The notes below the pieces were generated by a model, which saw only the letters and a list, made by a program, of their open reading frames with translations, was not told where the DNA came from and did no database searches. DNA of 64,000 nucleotides from IGN2 sp964639955 (lineage in GTDB: Bacteria > Bacteroidota > Ignavibacteria > Ignavibacteriales > Ignavibacteriaceae), in the NCBI GenBank assembly GCA_964639955.1, contig CAZXGJ010000001.1, forward strand, positions 106,867 to 170,866. Direction: 5' to 3'. Below, piece after piece: positions 1-9,811 of this stretch; within the stretch, counting starts at the first letter, position 1; each line of letters begins with the position of its first letter. The translations under genes were made by a program, and so were the position numbers.

Positions 1-300
1 TTTGATAAATATCTTGCTGAGCTTAAAGGTGAAGGCAAAGTTGTTACAATTAATGCTTCTGAAATTTACCAGGTAAAATGTGCATCATGTCATAAATGGG
101 AAGAAAAATTAGTTGGGCCTCCCCATCTGGAAGTCTTGCCAAAATATGTCGGTAAAGAACAGCAATTGATAGCATTCATACGAAACCCGGTCAAAGTTAA
201 TCCGGAATATCCACCAATGCCTAATCCCGGGCTAAAACCAAATGAAGCGGAAGCTGTTGCAAAATATTTAATTGAAACTTACGACTCTAAAAATAAATGA
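1..300 (+). CDS. c-type cytochrome, C-terminal part (5' end outside window)
   Basis: Open reading frame from base 1 to a TGA stop, 99 residues visible; the start lies upstream of the window. It contains one haem-binding CASCH motif (visible residues 27-31). About 40 residues later comes a PPMPNPGL segment that could supply the axial methionine, followed by a terminal helix (EAEAVAKYL). This is the layout of a class I, mono-haem cytochrome c domain. It is expected to carry electrons in the periplasm, alone or as the tail of a larger oxidoreductase subunit; the missing N-terminus prevents choosing. No transcription terminator is obvious before the next gene. Confidence 0.85.
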   Translation, partial: FDKYLAELKGEGKVVTINASEIYQVKCASCHKWEEKLVGPPHLEVLPKYVGKEQQLIAFIRNPVKVNPEYPPMPNPGLKPNEAEAVAKYLIETYDSKNK

Positions 301-419
301 AATTCATTTTGTTTATTACTTTCAGGATTATTCCGAGGGAAATAATATAAATTGAATTCCAGAAGAGATATCTTTAACTTGCAAAAAAAAATTTTAATCC
401 AAAATTAATGGAGGATGAA

Positions 420-3314
420 ATGAGAAATCTGAGAAACATTTCTTGTGTGCTGATGTTTTTAATACTTACAATAAATTCCTTTGCTCAATTAGATTCTGTT
501 TTCTATCAAACTTCGGTTGGAAGCGTAAACAGCGGAGCAATGCAGACTACGGATAATTTTTTTGATGAATTTATTCCTCCGATTGCAGGTGAGATCTTTG
601 AGATGCCTCCTCTGCCCAGAAACATTCCTCCCGGTCTCGAGGGTGAAATGCCCGAAATTGATGAATCTTTAATCCCGGAAACTATTTATATAGAAGATAC
701 GGGGATGTACGAAAATCCTTCAGGTGGTAATGGACAAACTGTATTGTTAAACAGTTTTTTAGGATTCAATGCTACCAATGCAGTTCCGCCTGATCCTACT
801 ATGGCTGCTGGTCCCAACCATGTAATAGCAATGGTAAATGGTTTTCCATCCTGGTTCAGAATATTCGATAAACAAGGTAATGTACTGAAGACTATCAGCG
901 CAGCAGCATGGTGGGCACCTGTTTCTCCGGATGAATACGGAGATCCTCAGATTCTTTATGATCATTTTGCAGGCAGGTGGTTTATGCTGGTGATGCAGGT
1001 GAATGATGGTAATCTTACGGCCGGAAATCTTATTGCTTATTCGGATGATTCTGACCCGCTTGGCATTTGGTACGTCTATCGTCTGGATACAAAATTGCAT
1101 GGAACTGTCAGTTCAAATACCTGGGGTGACTATCCGCAGATCGGCTTTGACGATGAAGCAATTTACATTATGACAAGATGCTTTACCTTTGGAAGTAATA
1201 ATCTACTCTATAATAAGATCAGGGTGATTAAAAAATCTGAACTCTATGCAAGCAACGGCGGTCCGCTGACGTGGCGGGATTTCTGGAATATCGGTGCACC
1301 AAACAACCCTGCCAGTAAACCCGATGGTATACACCCAACATTCTGTTATACTGCAGGGCAAGGCGGCTACTTTTTCTGGGCAGGGTATGGCGGTTGGAAT
1401 TCATATTATCTTTATAGAGTACTTAATCCACTTTCCTCATCACCAACCATTAAAGGAAAAATTATTCCAGCCTCTTACGGCGGTTCCCCAAATGCAAATC
1501 AGCTGGGAGGCGGTCAGATTATGTCTAACGGAAGTGCCTGCCGGGTTGCTCCGATTGTTAAGGATGGAAAACTATATATGACTCATTCAGTTCAGAATCC
1601 GGTTTTCCCGGCAAATATCAGTATCAGGTATAACATAGTAAATCTCTCAACGTACACTATCGATGAGTCGGCAGATCTTGGTGCTCAAAATTACTATTAC
1701 ATTTTTCCAACTATTGCTGTAGATCAGAATGGCAATTTGGCACTTACGTTCAGCCGATCGGCAGATACGGAATATGTTGGTGCTTTCTATTCATCCAAAC
1801 AGGTTGGAGACCCGCCCGGATTGCAGCCCAGCGTACCTTTTGCTGAAGGCAAAGCAAACTATTCACAGGGTAACCCCAGCCGCTGGGGAGATTATATGGC
1901 AATTTATTTGGATCCATCAAATAATTATGACGTATGGATGCACACTGAATACGTTGCTGCGCAAAACAGCTGGGCAACATATATTGGGCGCATAAGGATG
2001 GAACCGTTCAGCGGAGTTTACACTTATGCCAGCCCTCTCTCTATTAATTTTGGAGATGTTGAGGTTGGTGATGCAAGTGAAACTTTTTCAACCATAATTT
2101 CCAATTACGGCGATACAGATTTGATTATTAGTGCAATTCCTTCGTCAGTCGGGAGTTTTAATTTGCTTACCAATGTAAATGTTCCATACACTTTAATGCC
2201 ATATGATTCACTTGAACTGGAATTTAATTTTACCCCAACAGATACAGGTGTAGTGGCAGAGAATTTCAATTTTACGAGTAATGATCCGGCTTTTAACGGT
2301 TTTACCTTTACCGGTAACGGATATAAAATATTTCCTGTAATAGAAAAAACTTTTTATGCTTCTTCCGGTGTTCAGAATAATGGAAATATTCTTACAATCG
2401 ACAAAACATCCGGAGTCGGAAGTATAGTTGGTCCTTCTTCCTTTAGCGCAGTAAAAAGCATTACTATTCATCCCCAAACGGGTGTATTATACGGTCTGGC
2501 AGCCGGTACAAACAGTTCTGAAATTATCCGCATCAATGCTTCGCTTGGCGATTCGTATACCTTGCATACTATTAATATTCCTACTCTTGCAAGCGTAGCA
2601 TTCGATACTGCCGGCACTTTTTACATTGTAACGTTAAACGGAGAATTTTATACCGTAGATCTTACTTCCGGCGCTACAAATTTTGTTGTCGATGCCGTTG
2701 GTACTTACTCGGGTATAACTTTTCATCCGGAAACAAATGAACTCTGGGCAACAACACGTTCGCTAGTACTTAATAAAGATGCAGTCTTTAAAGTAGATCT
2801 TAACACGGGTGATACAACCCTGGTTGGTAATACAGGTCTCAATAAATTAACCAATGCAATAGCTTTTGATGAAAATCTTAATCTTTTTGGAATAATAGGC
2901 GCAGATAGTGAGATAGCAGACTTTGTGAGCATAAATACTTCCAACGGTGAGGGCACAATTATAGGCTCGGTTGGATATAAAAATATTTCAGGACTTGCAT
3001 ATACAGACAAAAGTGTTTCAGATGTAAAGAATGAAAGACAAAATATTCCTCTCGACTATGCATTAAGGCAGAATTATCCGAATCCCTTTAATCCTGCTAC
3101 CAGGATCAACTTTGTTACCCCTGTGGCTTCGTTTGTAGAGTTGAAAGTTTATGACATTCTCGGCAGGGAAGTTGCCGTATTACTAAACGAGGAAAAACCT
3201 GCCGGTTATTACGATATTGAATTTGATGCAGGAGGTTTACCCAGCGGCATATATCTGTACCAATTAAAAGCAGGAAGTTTTACTGAAACTAAAAAGATGA
3301 TGCTTTTAAAATAA
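420..3314 (+). CDS. Secreted T9SS cargo protein with choice-of-anchor-D-like domain and propeller-like repeats (paralog of the 6767-9730 gene)
   Basis: 964 residues. The ATG at 420 is chosen over an in-frame ATG at 408 because GGAGG (410-414) lies 5 bases before 420 and the protein then begins with a clean signal peptide ending in NSFAQ. An N-terminal region of about 500 residues is rich in aromatic beta-strand sequence (PPDPTMAAGPNH, NTWGDYP). It is followed by an Ig-like choice-of-anchor D/ASPM-SPD-2-Hydin type domain (about 535-630, INFGDVEVG), a propeller-like region of short repeats (about 640-860, GNILTIDK, ITIHPQTGVLYGL), and the T9SS type A sorting domain (about 878-964, NYPNPFNP, terminal KKMMLLK). 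Inferred to be exported across the outer membrane and surface-anchored or released. Enzymatic function unknown. The same architecture recurs two genes downstream. Confidence 0.88.
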   Translation: MRNLRNISCVLMFLILTINSFAQLDSVFYQTSVGSVNSGAMQTTDNFFDEFIPPIAGEIFEMPPLPRNIPPGLEGEMPEIDESLIPETIYIEDTGMYENPSGGNGQTVLLNSFLGFNATNAVPPDPTMAAGPNHVIAMVNGFPSWFRIFDKQGNVLKTISAAAWWAPVSPDEYGDPQILYDHFAGRWFMLVMQVNDGNLTAGNLIAYSDDSDPLGIWYVYRLDTKLHGTVSSNTWGDYPQIGFDDEAIYIMTRCFTFGSNNLLYNKIRVIKKSELYASNGGPLTWRDFWNIGAPNNPASKPDGIHPTFCYTAGQGGYFFWAGYGGWNSYYLYRVLNPLSSSPTIKGKIIPASYGGSPNANQLGGGQIMSNGSACRVAPIVKDGKLYMTHSVQNPVFPANISIRYNIVNLSTYTIDESADLGAQNYYYIFPTIAVDQNGNLALTFSRSADTEYVGAFYSSKQVGDPPGLQPSVPFAEGKANYSQGNPSRWGDYMAIYLDPSNNYDVWMHTEYVAAQNSWATYIGRIRMEPFSGVYTYASPLSINFGDVEVGDASETFSTIISNYGDTDLIISAIPSSVGSFNLLTNVNVPYTLMPYDSLELEFNFTPTDTGVVAENFNFTSNDPAFNGFTFTGNGYKIFPVIEKTFYASSGVQNNGNILTIDKTSGVGSIVGPSSFSAVKSITIHPQTGVLYGLAAGTNSSEIIRINASLGDSYTLHTINIPTLASVAFDTAGTFYIVTLNGEFYTVDLTSGATNFVVDAVGTYSGITFHPETNELWATTRSLVLNKDAVFKVDLNTGDTTLVGNTGLNKLTNAIAFDENLNLFGIIGADSEIADFVSINTSNGEGTIIGSVGYKNISGLAYTDKSVSDVKNERQNIPLDYALRQNYPNPFNPATRINFVTPVASFVELKVYDILGREVAVLLNEEKPAGYYDIEFDAGGLPSGIYLYQLKAGSFTETKKMMLLK

Positions 3315-3335
3315 AATGTTTATTGGTTTTAATTT

Positions 3336-3371
3336 AATCCCTCTGAGTTGTATCTTAGAGGGATTTTTTAT
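3336..3371 (+). terminator. Intrinsic terminator after first T9SS cargo gene
   Basis: Inverted repeat AATCCCTCTGAG / CTTAGAGGGATT (one G-U pair) with a 6-base loop, followed by a run of T. It lies 22 bases after the stop and separates this gene from the next, so the cargo genes are probably transcribed individually. Confidence 0.85.
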
Positions 3372-3414
3372 TTAAGAATTCATTTTTTCTTCATAAATAA
3401 CAAGGGTTAATCTG

Positions 3415-6400
3415 ATGATAAAATTTTACAATAAATTCGTCAGCCAGTTTCTTGTATTAATTGTTACCCTTCCGTTGTCCAGCATTGCTCAGCAAAATCC
3501 TAACTTTGATAATACTTTGGGTTTAGACACCCCGGAATCAGTACCTTCAGGTGCACCATTGGGGCGTGAAGTGCTTGTTAATGGAGAGGGATTCGATAAT
3601 TTCTACCTAGGGGTTGATTTTGCGGAGCCGCATATTTCTGCAAATCCGAATAATCCAACCGAATATTTTACTGCGTTTAATACAAATGCAACTCACTATA
3701 CTCTTAATGGATTTGAGTGGTTTTACCAGTCGCCAAACTTCGGTGCCACTATGAGGGGCGACCCGGTAACGGCTTATGACAGCTTGGGTAATTTATTTTA
3801 TGAGAATATGTATGGCGCAACTGATATAGAAGGCTGCAAAGTAATTGTTTCAACTGATAACGGTGCGACCTGGTCTGCATCAGTTACATCTATTCTGGGA
3901 ATAGATAAAAACTGGATTGCTGCCGACCAAACCGGTGGTCCATATGCAAATTATGTTTATACAACAATGACAGCAGGTAATGGAGTCGGAAGGTTTGCCA
4001 GAAGCACAAATCATGGTGTTTCCTGGCAGACAACTTTTCAACCCAATAACCAAAGTCTTCCCGGCATGATGGTTGCCGTCGGTCCTAATGTTATAGGAAA
4101 TGATGTCCCGGGTGGTGCAGTTTATGTTGTTACGAATGGAGGTAATGCATTCGCACCTACTTATACTTTTTATGTATCCACAAACGGAGGCTCAACATTC
4201 ACGCTTAAATCTGCTCAAATTTTTGCTAACTATGTTGGCAGTAATGTTGGAGGAAGACATTCTGTTGAGAATATGAGGACACGACCATATCCGTTTATTA
4301 CTTCGGATAACAGTTACGGCTCTTACAGAGGAAGATTATATTTAGTTTATGCATCCAACTCTCCTGCTGGTAACGGTTTCAAGCCCGATATTTTCTGCCG
4401 GTACTCAACAGACCAGGGTACTAGCTGGTCCTCTGCAGTAGTAATTAATGATGACCCCAACACAACTGCTAACCACCAATGGCATCCTTCTATCTGGTGT
4501 GATAAGCAAACAGGCAGACTTTATGTAAAATGGTTCGATACAAGGAATACGCCCACAAGCGACAGTGCAGAGGTCTTTGCTTCTTATTCCGATGACGGAG
4601 GTTTAACCTGGGCAGTTAATCAAAATTTATCTACATCTAAATTTAAAATTGATTGTGCAACCTGCGGCGGTGGCGGCACTCCACGTTACCAGGGTGATTA
4701 CGATGCTATTATTTCTAATGAAGTAACCTCGATGGCTGTGTGGTCAGATTTCCGGTTCGGAAACTTTGGTAGTTACGTTGCTTATTTCCCTGATTTTGCC
4801 ATGACTATCAGCCAGACAGCCGATACTCTTAAACCAACCGATACACTCGAAGTTCTCGTTAATTTTCCCGCCGTAAAATTATATGATAATTCTGTTGAAG
4901 TTTCAGCCCAATCAAATCCTGCAGGTAATTTCATTTATGAATTCCCAAATGGAAATACTATTAATTCTTTTCCCAATTCAGTGGTGTTAAGAATCTTGGG
5001 TAATAATACCGCTCCCGGAAATTATATCATTAGAGTTGCTGGTAAGGGACCAAATGGTACTCCTGTTCATGTGAGAGATATCAACCTGTTAGTAACTAAT
5101 CCTGTAACAACCGTGGTGCAGCCGAATGGTGGAGAAATTTTGTATTCCGGAACTTCATACCCTATCAAATATCAAAAAATATTTGTTGATACTGTAAAAG
5201 TTGAGTTTTCAACCGATTCAGGAAATTCTTGGACGTTTATAGCTGCAACCGATAATCCCGGGCAGCTCGATTGGATAGTTCCTAACCAGTTATCGGATTT
5301 ATGCTTGATAAGAGTATCCGATCAGAATAACCCTGCAACTAATGATGTTAGCGATAGTTTATTTTCAATCGAAAGTGCACCGGTACCAAATTGGAGACTT
5401 CTTTCAACAGGTATTGATTCCACTTTCCTTTGTGTGGATATAGTCGATACGCTTATTGCCTACGCCGGTACGAAAAATGGAAAGGTTGTAAAAACAACTG
5501 ATGGCGGTATCACGTGGCAAACACTTTTTACAAATCAGGGTGGTGATGTAACTAGTATTTTCGCCATTAACGACCAGAAAGCTTTCATCATTGTAAATAC
5601 ATCTTCTTCCACACTAATCAGGAGAACTGTTTCCTTCGGTGCAGCCTGGGGAACAGTTTATCAGGATAATACTGCAGGCGCTCATCTAAACGGAATTTAT
5701 ATGTTTGATGAAAGCAACGGTTACGCTGTAGGTAATCCCGTCAACGGAGATTGGGTGCTCTTAAAAACTACAGACGGCGGTACCAACTGGGTTTCTGCAG
5801 GTTCACTGCCGCAGAATGGAAGTGAAACCGGATTTACTAATTCGGTGGATTGGGTTGGTAGTCAGTTCGGCTGGTTTGGTACAAACAACAACCGGGTTTA
5901 CAGAACCTCTGACGGCGGAAATACCTGGCAGGCTTACAATATTTCATTCAATAACAATCCTATGGTTTCATTTGAGGATGAACAAAAAGGAATTGCAAGC
6001 GGTAATTCCACAGACAGATCAACTGACGGCGGACTAACATGGATGGCAACACCCAACCAGATTGCGGGTAATGTTCAAGCTGGCAGCTCTGTTAAGGGTG
6101 TTGACGATAGATACTATTTCATTTATGATAATGAAATATATAAAACAGTCAATCAGGGAGACGATTTTACAATGGATTATTCACAGTCAAATAATTTTAA
6201 TGGTATTGATTTTGAATTGGTAAAGGTTGGAGAAAATAATTGGATAACCGGCTATGCAGTTGGTGAAAATGGAACAATCGCAAAATACATTGAGTTGCTG
6301 CTCGCTGTTAGTGTGGAAAAAACCAAAAGCTATTCGCCTGATGAATACACCCTGAAACAAAATTTTCCCAACCCGTTTAATCCTACAACTACAATTGAGT

Positions 6401-6633
6401 TTTCGATTCCGGTGGCAGCAGATGTAAGGCTAACCGTTTATAATATTTTAGGTCAGGAAGTAGTTACTCTTCTTGATGAGCAGCGAACTTCCGGCACTCA
6501 TAGCGTAGAATGGAATGCTACAGATTCGTACGGCTCCAAACTCAGCAGCGGAATATATTTCTATAAATTGAAAGCCTCAGGTCAGGATGGAAATGATTTC
6601 ATCGATATAAAAAAGATGGTGCTGCTGAAATAA
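3415..6633 (+). CDS. Secreted T9SS cargo protein with sialidase/BNR-like and YCF48-like repeats
   Basis: 1072 residues. The start is supported by AAGGG about 8 bases upstream and by a signal peptide ending SSIAQ. The first ~460 residues carry Asp-box/BNR-like turns (STDNGATWS, STNHGVSWQ, STDQGTSWS, SDDGGLTWA) typical of sialidase-fold propellers. A beta-sandwich region follows (about 470-650), then a second propeller with YCF48-like repeats (KTTDGGITWQ, TTDGGTNWVS, SDGGNTWQ, about 660-960). The sorting domain begins near 977 (NFPNPFNP, terminal KKMVLLK). The fold fits surface glycan or protein binding; sialidase catalytic residues cannot be assigned from the motifs alone, so no enzyme activity is claimed. 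Confidence 0.85.
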   Translation: MIKFYNKFVSQFLVLIVTLPLSSIAQQNPNFDNTLGLDTPESVPSGAPLGREVLVNGEGFDNFYLGVDFAEPHISANPNNPTEYFTAFNTNATHYTLNGFEWFYQSPNFGATMRGDPVTAYDSLGNLFYENMYGATDIEGCKVIVSTDNGATWSASVTSILGIDKNWIAADQTGGPYANYVYTTMTAGNGVGRFARSTNHGVSWQTTFQPNNQSLPGMMVAVGPNVIGNDVPGGAVYVVTNGGNAFAPTYTFYVSTNGGSTFTLKSAQIFANYVGSNVGGRHSVENMRTRPYPFITSDNSYGSYRGRLYLVYASNSPAGNGFKPDIFCRYSTDQGTSWSSAVVINDDPNTTANHQWHPSIWCDKQTGRLYVKWFDTRNTPTSDSAEVFASYSDDGGLTWAVNQNLSTSKFKIDCATCGGGGTPRYQGDYDAIISNEVTSMAVWSDFRFGNFGSYVAYFPDFAMTISQTADTLKPTDTLEVLVNFPAVKLYDNSVEVSAQSNPAGNFIYEFPNGNTINSFPNSVVLRILGNNTAPGNYIIRVAGKGPNGTPVHVRDINLLVTNPVTTVVQPNGGEILYSGTSYPIKYQKIFVDTVKVEFSTDSGNSWTFIAATDNPGQLDWIVPNQLSDLCLIRVSDQNNPATNDVSDSLFSIESAPVPNWRLLSTGIDSTFLCVDIVDTLIAYAGTKNGKVVKTTDGGITWQTLFTNQGGDVTSIFAINDQKAFIIVNTSSSTLIRRTVSFGAAWGTVYQDNTAGAHLNGIYMFDESNGYAVGNPVNGDWVLLKTTDGGTNWVSAGSLPQNGSETGFTNSVDWVGSQFGWFGTNNNRVYRTSDGGNTWQAYNISFNNNPMVSFEDEQKGIASGNSTDRSTDGGLTWMATPNQIAGNVQAGSSVKGVDDRYYFIYDNEIYKTVNQGDDFTMDYSQSNNFNGIDFELVKVGENNWITGYAVGENGTIAKYIELLLAVSVEKTKSYSPDEYTLKQNFPNPFNPTTTIEFSIPVAADVRLTVYNILGQEVVTLLDEQRTSGTHSVEWNATDSYGSKLSSGIYFYKLKASGQDGNDFIDIKKMVLLK

Positions 6634-6656
6634 TTTTTTGCTGATGATATTATTCT

Positions 6657-6684
6657 AAAGCCCCTGAGAATCGGGGGCTTTTTA
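6657..6684 (+). terminator. Intrinsic terminator
   Basis: Stem AAAGCCCC / GGGGCTTT with an 8-base loop, followed by a T-rich tract. It lies 23 bases after the stop of the preceding T9SS gene. Confidence 0.85.
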
Positions 6685-6766
6685 TTTTCCATCTGTATCT
6701 TTAATTGAAATCTTAAATTCAAATTAATTAAATTGTTATACAAGTAATCAATTTTTAGGTTAGTAT

Positions 6767-9730
6767 ATGAAAACTTCATTTAGAGTTATAACCCTCTTAT
6801 TAGTCACTCACATAAATTTGTTCGCACAGCTTGATTCAGTATACTATCTCGGTCCATCATCTGGCAGTGTAAACAGCGGTGCTGTACAAACTACCGATAA
6901 TTTCATTGCTGATGAACTTTTTTCCGGCGGGCAAGAACTGAATGCTAATTATTTAGAACCAAATTTTACTATTAATCAACTTGATATGATTTCCGGCTGG
7001 GATGAATCACAACTGCCCGGTTATGTCTATGTTGAAGACTCAAAATATTCCTTACTTCCGGAAGGAAACGGGGGTAAAGCAGTGCTGCTTAACAGCTTTG
7101 CCGGTATCCCGATGACAAATTTTATTCCTCCTGACCCTGTAATTGCTGCAGGGCCCAATCACATAATTATTTGTGCAAACAGTGTCTTTAGGATACTTGA
7201 CAAAGAAGGGCATGTTCTCAAGATCATCTCTGCCTCAAGTTGGTGGTCACCTGCCTGGCCCGATGAAAATGGTGATCCGCAGGTGATTTATGATTTCTAT
7301 GCCGGCAGGTGGGTACTGGTATGGATGCAGGTTAATTCATCTTCTCAAACTGCAGGAAATTTAATTGCTTACTCGGATGACTCAAACCCGCTTGGATTGT
7401 GGTATATGTACAGGCTCGATACAAAAATGCATGGTACGGTTCCATCAAATACCTGGGGTGACTATCCTCATATTGGATTCGATGAAGAAGCAATTTACAT
7501 TATGACCCGCTGTATTGACTTTTCAGGTGCCGGTCTTCAGTATAACAAAATAAGGATAATCAGCAAAGCTGAATTATACAGCAGTAATGGCGGGCCTCTT
7601 ACTTATACCGATATTTGGGATATTCGTAAACCCGGCGAAGGTGCCAGTGGTCCAAGATTAGATTGTATACATCCTGCTGTATCATATAGCCCCGGAAGCG
7701 GTGCCTGGTTTTATTGGGCTGCCGGAGTTTATGGAGGAAATCCGGTAAGTTCAAATTTTTATGCAATCTATAAATTGAACAATCCTCTTACAAATCCTGT
7801 CCTCAGGGGAAAAGTCTTACCTGTTCAAACTTATACTTCTCCTCCGTTAGCTAACCAGTTAGGTGGTGGTTTGGGTATTGAAACAATTGGCTGGATTACT
7901 GCAAGACCTGTTATAAGAGACGGTTATCTGTACGCTGCTCACGATATTCAAAATACTTTATATCCTGCTTACTCATCCATCAAATATATGAAGATTGATT
8001 TAAGTACAGCTTCATTGATAGATAATGTTGAATATGGGCTGCAGGGATATTTCTATCTGTTTCCGGCTTTAATGGTTGATAAAGATCATAATATTGCAAT
8101 CACCTTCAGCCGATCCGCCGATAATGAATACATCGGTGCATTTTATTCAACCAGGTTTGCAAACGATCCGCCGGGTTTAAGCCCAAGCCAGCCTATTGCA
8201 GAAGGTAAAGGTAATTATGTTTTAACTTACAGCGGATCAATCAATCGCTGGGGAGACTACTTTGGTATATATCTCGATCCGACGGATGATTATGAATTCT
8301 GGATGATCAGTGAATATGCAGCAGCAACTAATGTATGGTCAACTTACGTTGGTCGTGTTCGTATGGCTCCTTACAGCGGACCTCATGCTTTTGCAAATCC
8401 TGATTCAGCCGGCTTTGGCGATGTTGAAGTTGGAACAACAAGCAACAATATTTCATTTGTTCTCTCTAATTATGGCGATGCAGATTTGATCATAAATTCT
8501 ATACCTGTTAATGTTGGTGATGTTAAGCTCGAGACATCGATCAGTTTTCCTTATACGCTTGCCTCTTATGATTCACTTCTGCTTCAGTTTTCATTCACAC
8601 CGTCAGTCGCCGGATATATGGTTGTAAATTTCCCTGTAAATTCAAATGATCCTTACTTCCAGGGATTTATTTTCTCGGGTCACGGTTATGAAATGAATCC
8701 GGCTTTCAATAAAACTATCTATGCATCCTCCGGAATTCAGAACAGCGGAAACATTCTTACTATTGATAAAAATTCCGGAACAGGCACAACTTTGGGTCCA
8801 TCACGTTATAATGAAGTAAAGAGTATTTCTGTTCACCCTCAAACGGGTATCATTTACGGGCTAATTGCCGGTAGCAGCAGCTCTGAGCTTGTAAGAGTTA
8901 ATGCTTTTTTAGGTGATGCCTATTTATTATATACTCTGAATATTCCCAATCTTTCTTCAATTGCTTTCGATATTAATAACATACTGTATGCAGTTACAAA
9001 TACAGGAGAATTTTATACTGTTGATTTGAATAACGGTATTACAGATTTTGTAGTTGATGCTGCGGGTTCCTATTCGTCTATTACTTTTGAACCTGCAACT
9101 AATTCATTATGGGCAACATCAAGAGCATTTATACCCCCAAATAACGATTTGGTTTTTAAAGTGAATTTAACAACCGGCGATACATCAGTGGTTGGTCACA
9201 CAGGCCTGGGCAAACTTACAAACGCAATTGTGTTCGACGAGAACGGAAATCTTTTTGGTGTTATTGGTGCCGCAGGTGAATTAAACGATTTTATTAGCAT
9301 TAATATTTCAAACGGCTCAGGAACTGTTATCGGATCAACCGGATTCAAGAATATACTTGGGCTTGCTTTCACAAATTCAAGTCCGAACGCTGTTGATTCT
9401 GATAACAGTGGTGAATTGCCTGAAGCCTACACTTTATTTCAAAATTTCCCGAATCCGTTTAATCCCGTTACAAAAATCAGGTACAATATTCCTGCTCTAT
9501 CTGGGCTTCAGAAAAACGAAGTATTAGTGCAATTAAAAATTTACAATGTTCTTGGAAATGAAATAAAGACGATTGTAAATGAAGAAAAATCTGCCGGCAG
9601 TTATGAGGTTGATTTTAATGCAGATGGACTGCCCAGCGGTATTTATTTTTACAGGCTGATGGTTAAAGGAAATAATACAAATAAGAATTATAGTTTTATT
9701 GAAACCAAAAAAATGCTCCTGGTCAAATAA
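6767..9730 (+). CDS. Secreted T9SS cargo protein, paralog of the 420-3314 gene
   Basis: 987 residues with a signal peptide ending NLFAQ. It is colinear with the protein at 420-3314: both have LDSVYY/LDSVFY near the N-terminus, GAxQTTDNF, the NTWGDYP block, FGDVEVG opening an anchor-D-like domain (about 540-640), GNILTIDK propeller repeats and a C-terminal sorting domain (about 887-987, NFPNPFNP, terminal KKMLLVK). The sorting domain has two short insertions relative to its paralog, at LSGLQKNEVLVQ and KGNNTNKNYSF. A tandem duplication with one unrelated gene between the copies is the simplest explanation. Molecular function unknown; extracellular location inferred from the sorting domain. Confidence 0.87.
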   Translation: MKTSFRVITLLLVTHINLFAQLDSVYYLGPSSGSVNSGAVQTTDNFIADELFSGGQELNANYLEPNFTINQLDMISGWDESQLPGYVYVEDSKYSLLPEGNGGKAVLLNSFAGIPMTNFIPPDPVIAAGPNHIIICANSVFRILDKEGHVLKIISASSWWSPAWPDENGDPQVIYDFYAGRWVLVWMQVNSSSQTAGNLIAYSDDSNPLGLWYMYRLDTKMHGTVPSNTWGDYPHIGFDEEAIYIMTRCIDFSGAGLQYNKIRIISKAELYSSNGGPLTYTDIWDIRKPGEGASGPRLDCIHPAVSYSPGSGAWFYWAAGVYGGNPVSSNFYAIYKLNNPLTNPVLRGKVLPVQTYTSPPLANQLGGGLGIETIGWITARPVIRDGYLYAAHDIQNTLYPAYSSIKYMKIDLSTASLIDNVEYGLQGYFYLFPALMVDKDHNIAITFSRSADNEYIGAFYSTRFANDPPGLSPSQPIAEGKGNYVLTYSGSINRWGDYFGIYLDPTDDYEFWMISEYAAATNVWSTYVGRVRMAPYSGPHAFANPDSAGFGDVEVGTTSNNISFVLSNYGDADLIINSIPVNVGDVKLETSISFPYTLASYDSLLLQFSFTPSVAGYMVVNFPVNSNDPYFQGFIFSGHGYEMNPAFNKTIYASSGIQNSGNILTIDKNSGTGTTLGPSRYNEVKSISVHPQTGIIYGLIAGSSSSELVRVNAFLGDAYLLYTLNIPNLSSIAFDINNILYAVTNTGEFYTVDLNNGITDFVVDAAGSYSSITFEPATNSLWATSRAFIPPNNDLVFKVNLTTGDTSVVGHTGLGKLTNAIVFDENGNLFGVIGAAGELNDFISINISNGSGTVIGSTGFKNILGLAFTNSSPNAVDSDNSGELPEAYTLFQNFPNPFNPVTKIRYNIPALSGLQKNEVLVQLKIYNVLGNEIKTIVNEEKSAGSYEVDFNADGLPSGIYFYRLMVKGNNTNKNYSFIETKKMLLVK

Positions 9731-9811
9731 CTTATGCGCAGACCCGGTTAAATATTTTTTTAATTACGCATAATAAATATCCATTTAATAATTATCTCTG
9801 CTAGTAAATTC

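Noticed and set aside
408..419. In-frame ATG four codons upstream of the first T9SS gene start
   Set aside because: The GGAGG ribosome binding site overlaps it (410-414); the ATG at 420 has correct spacing and a cleaner signal peptide.
3415..6633. Calling this protein a sialidase
   Set aside because: Asp-box repeats show the fold only; the arginine triad and nucleophile tyrosine could not be placed with confidence.
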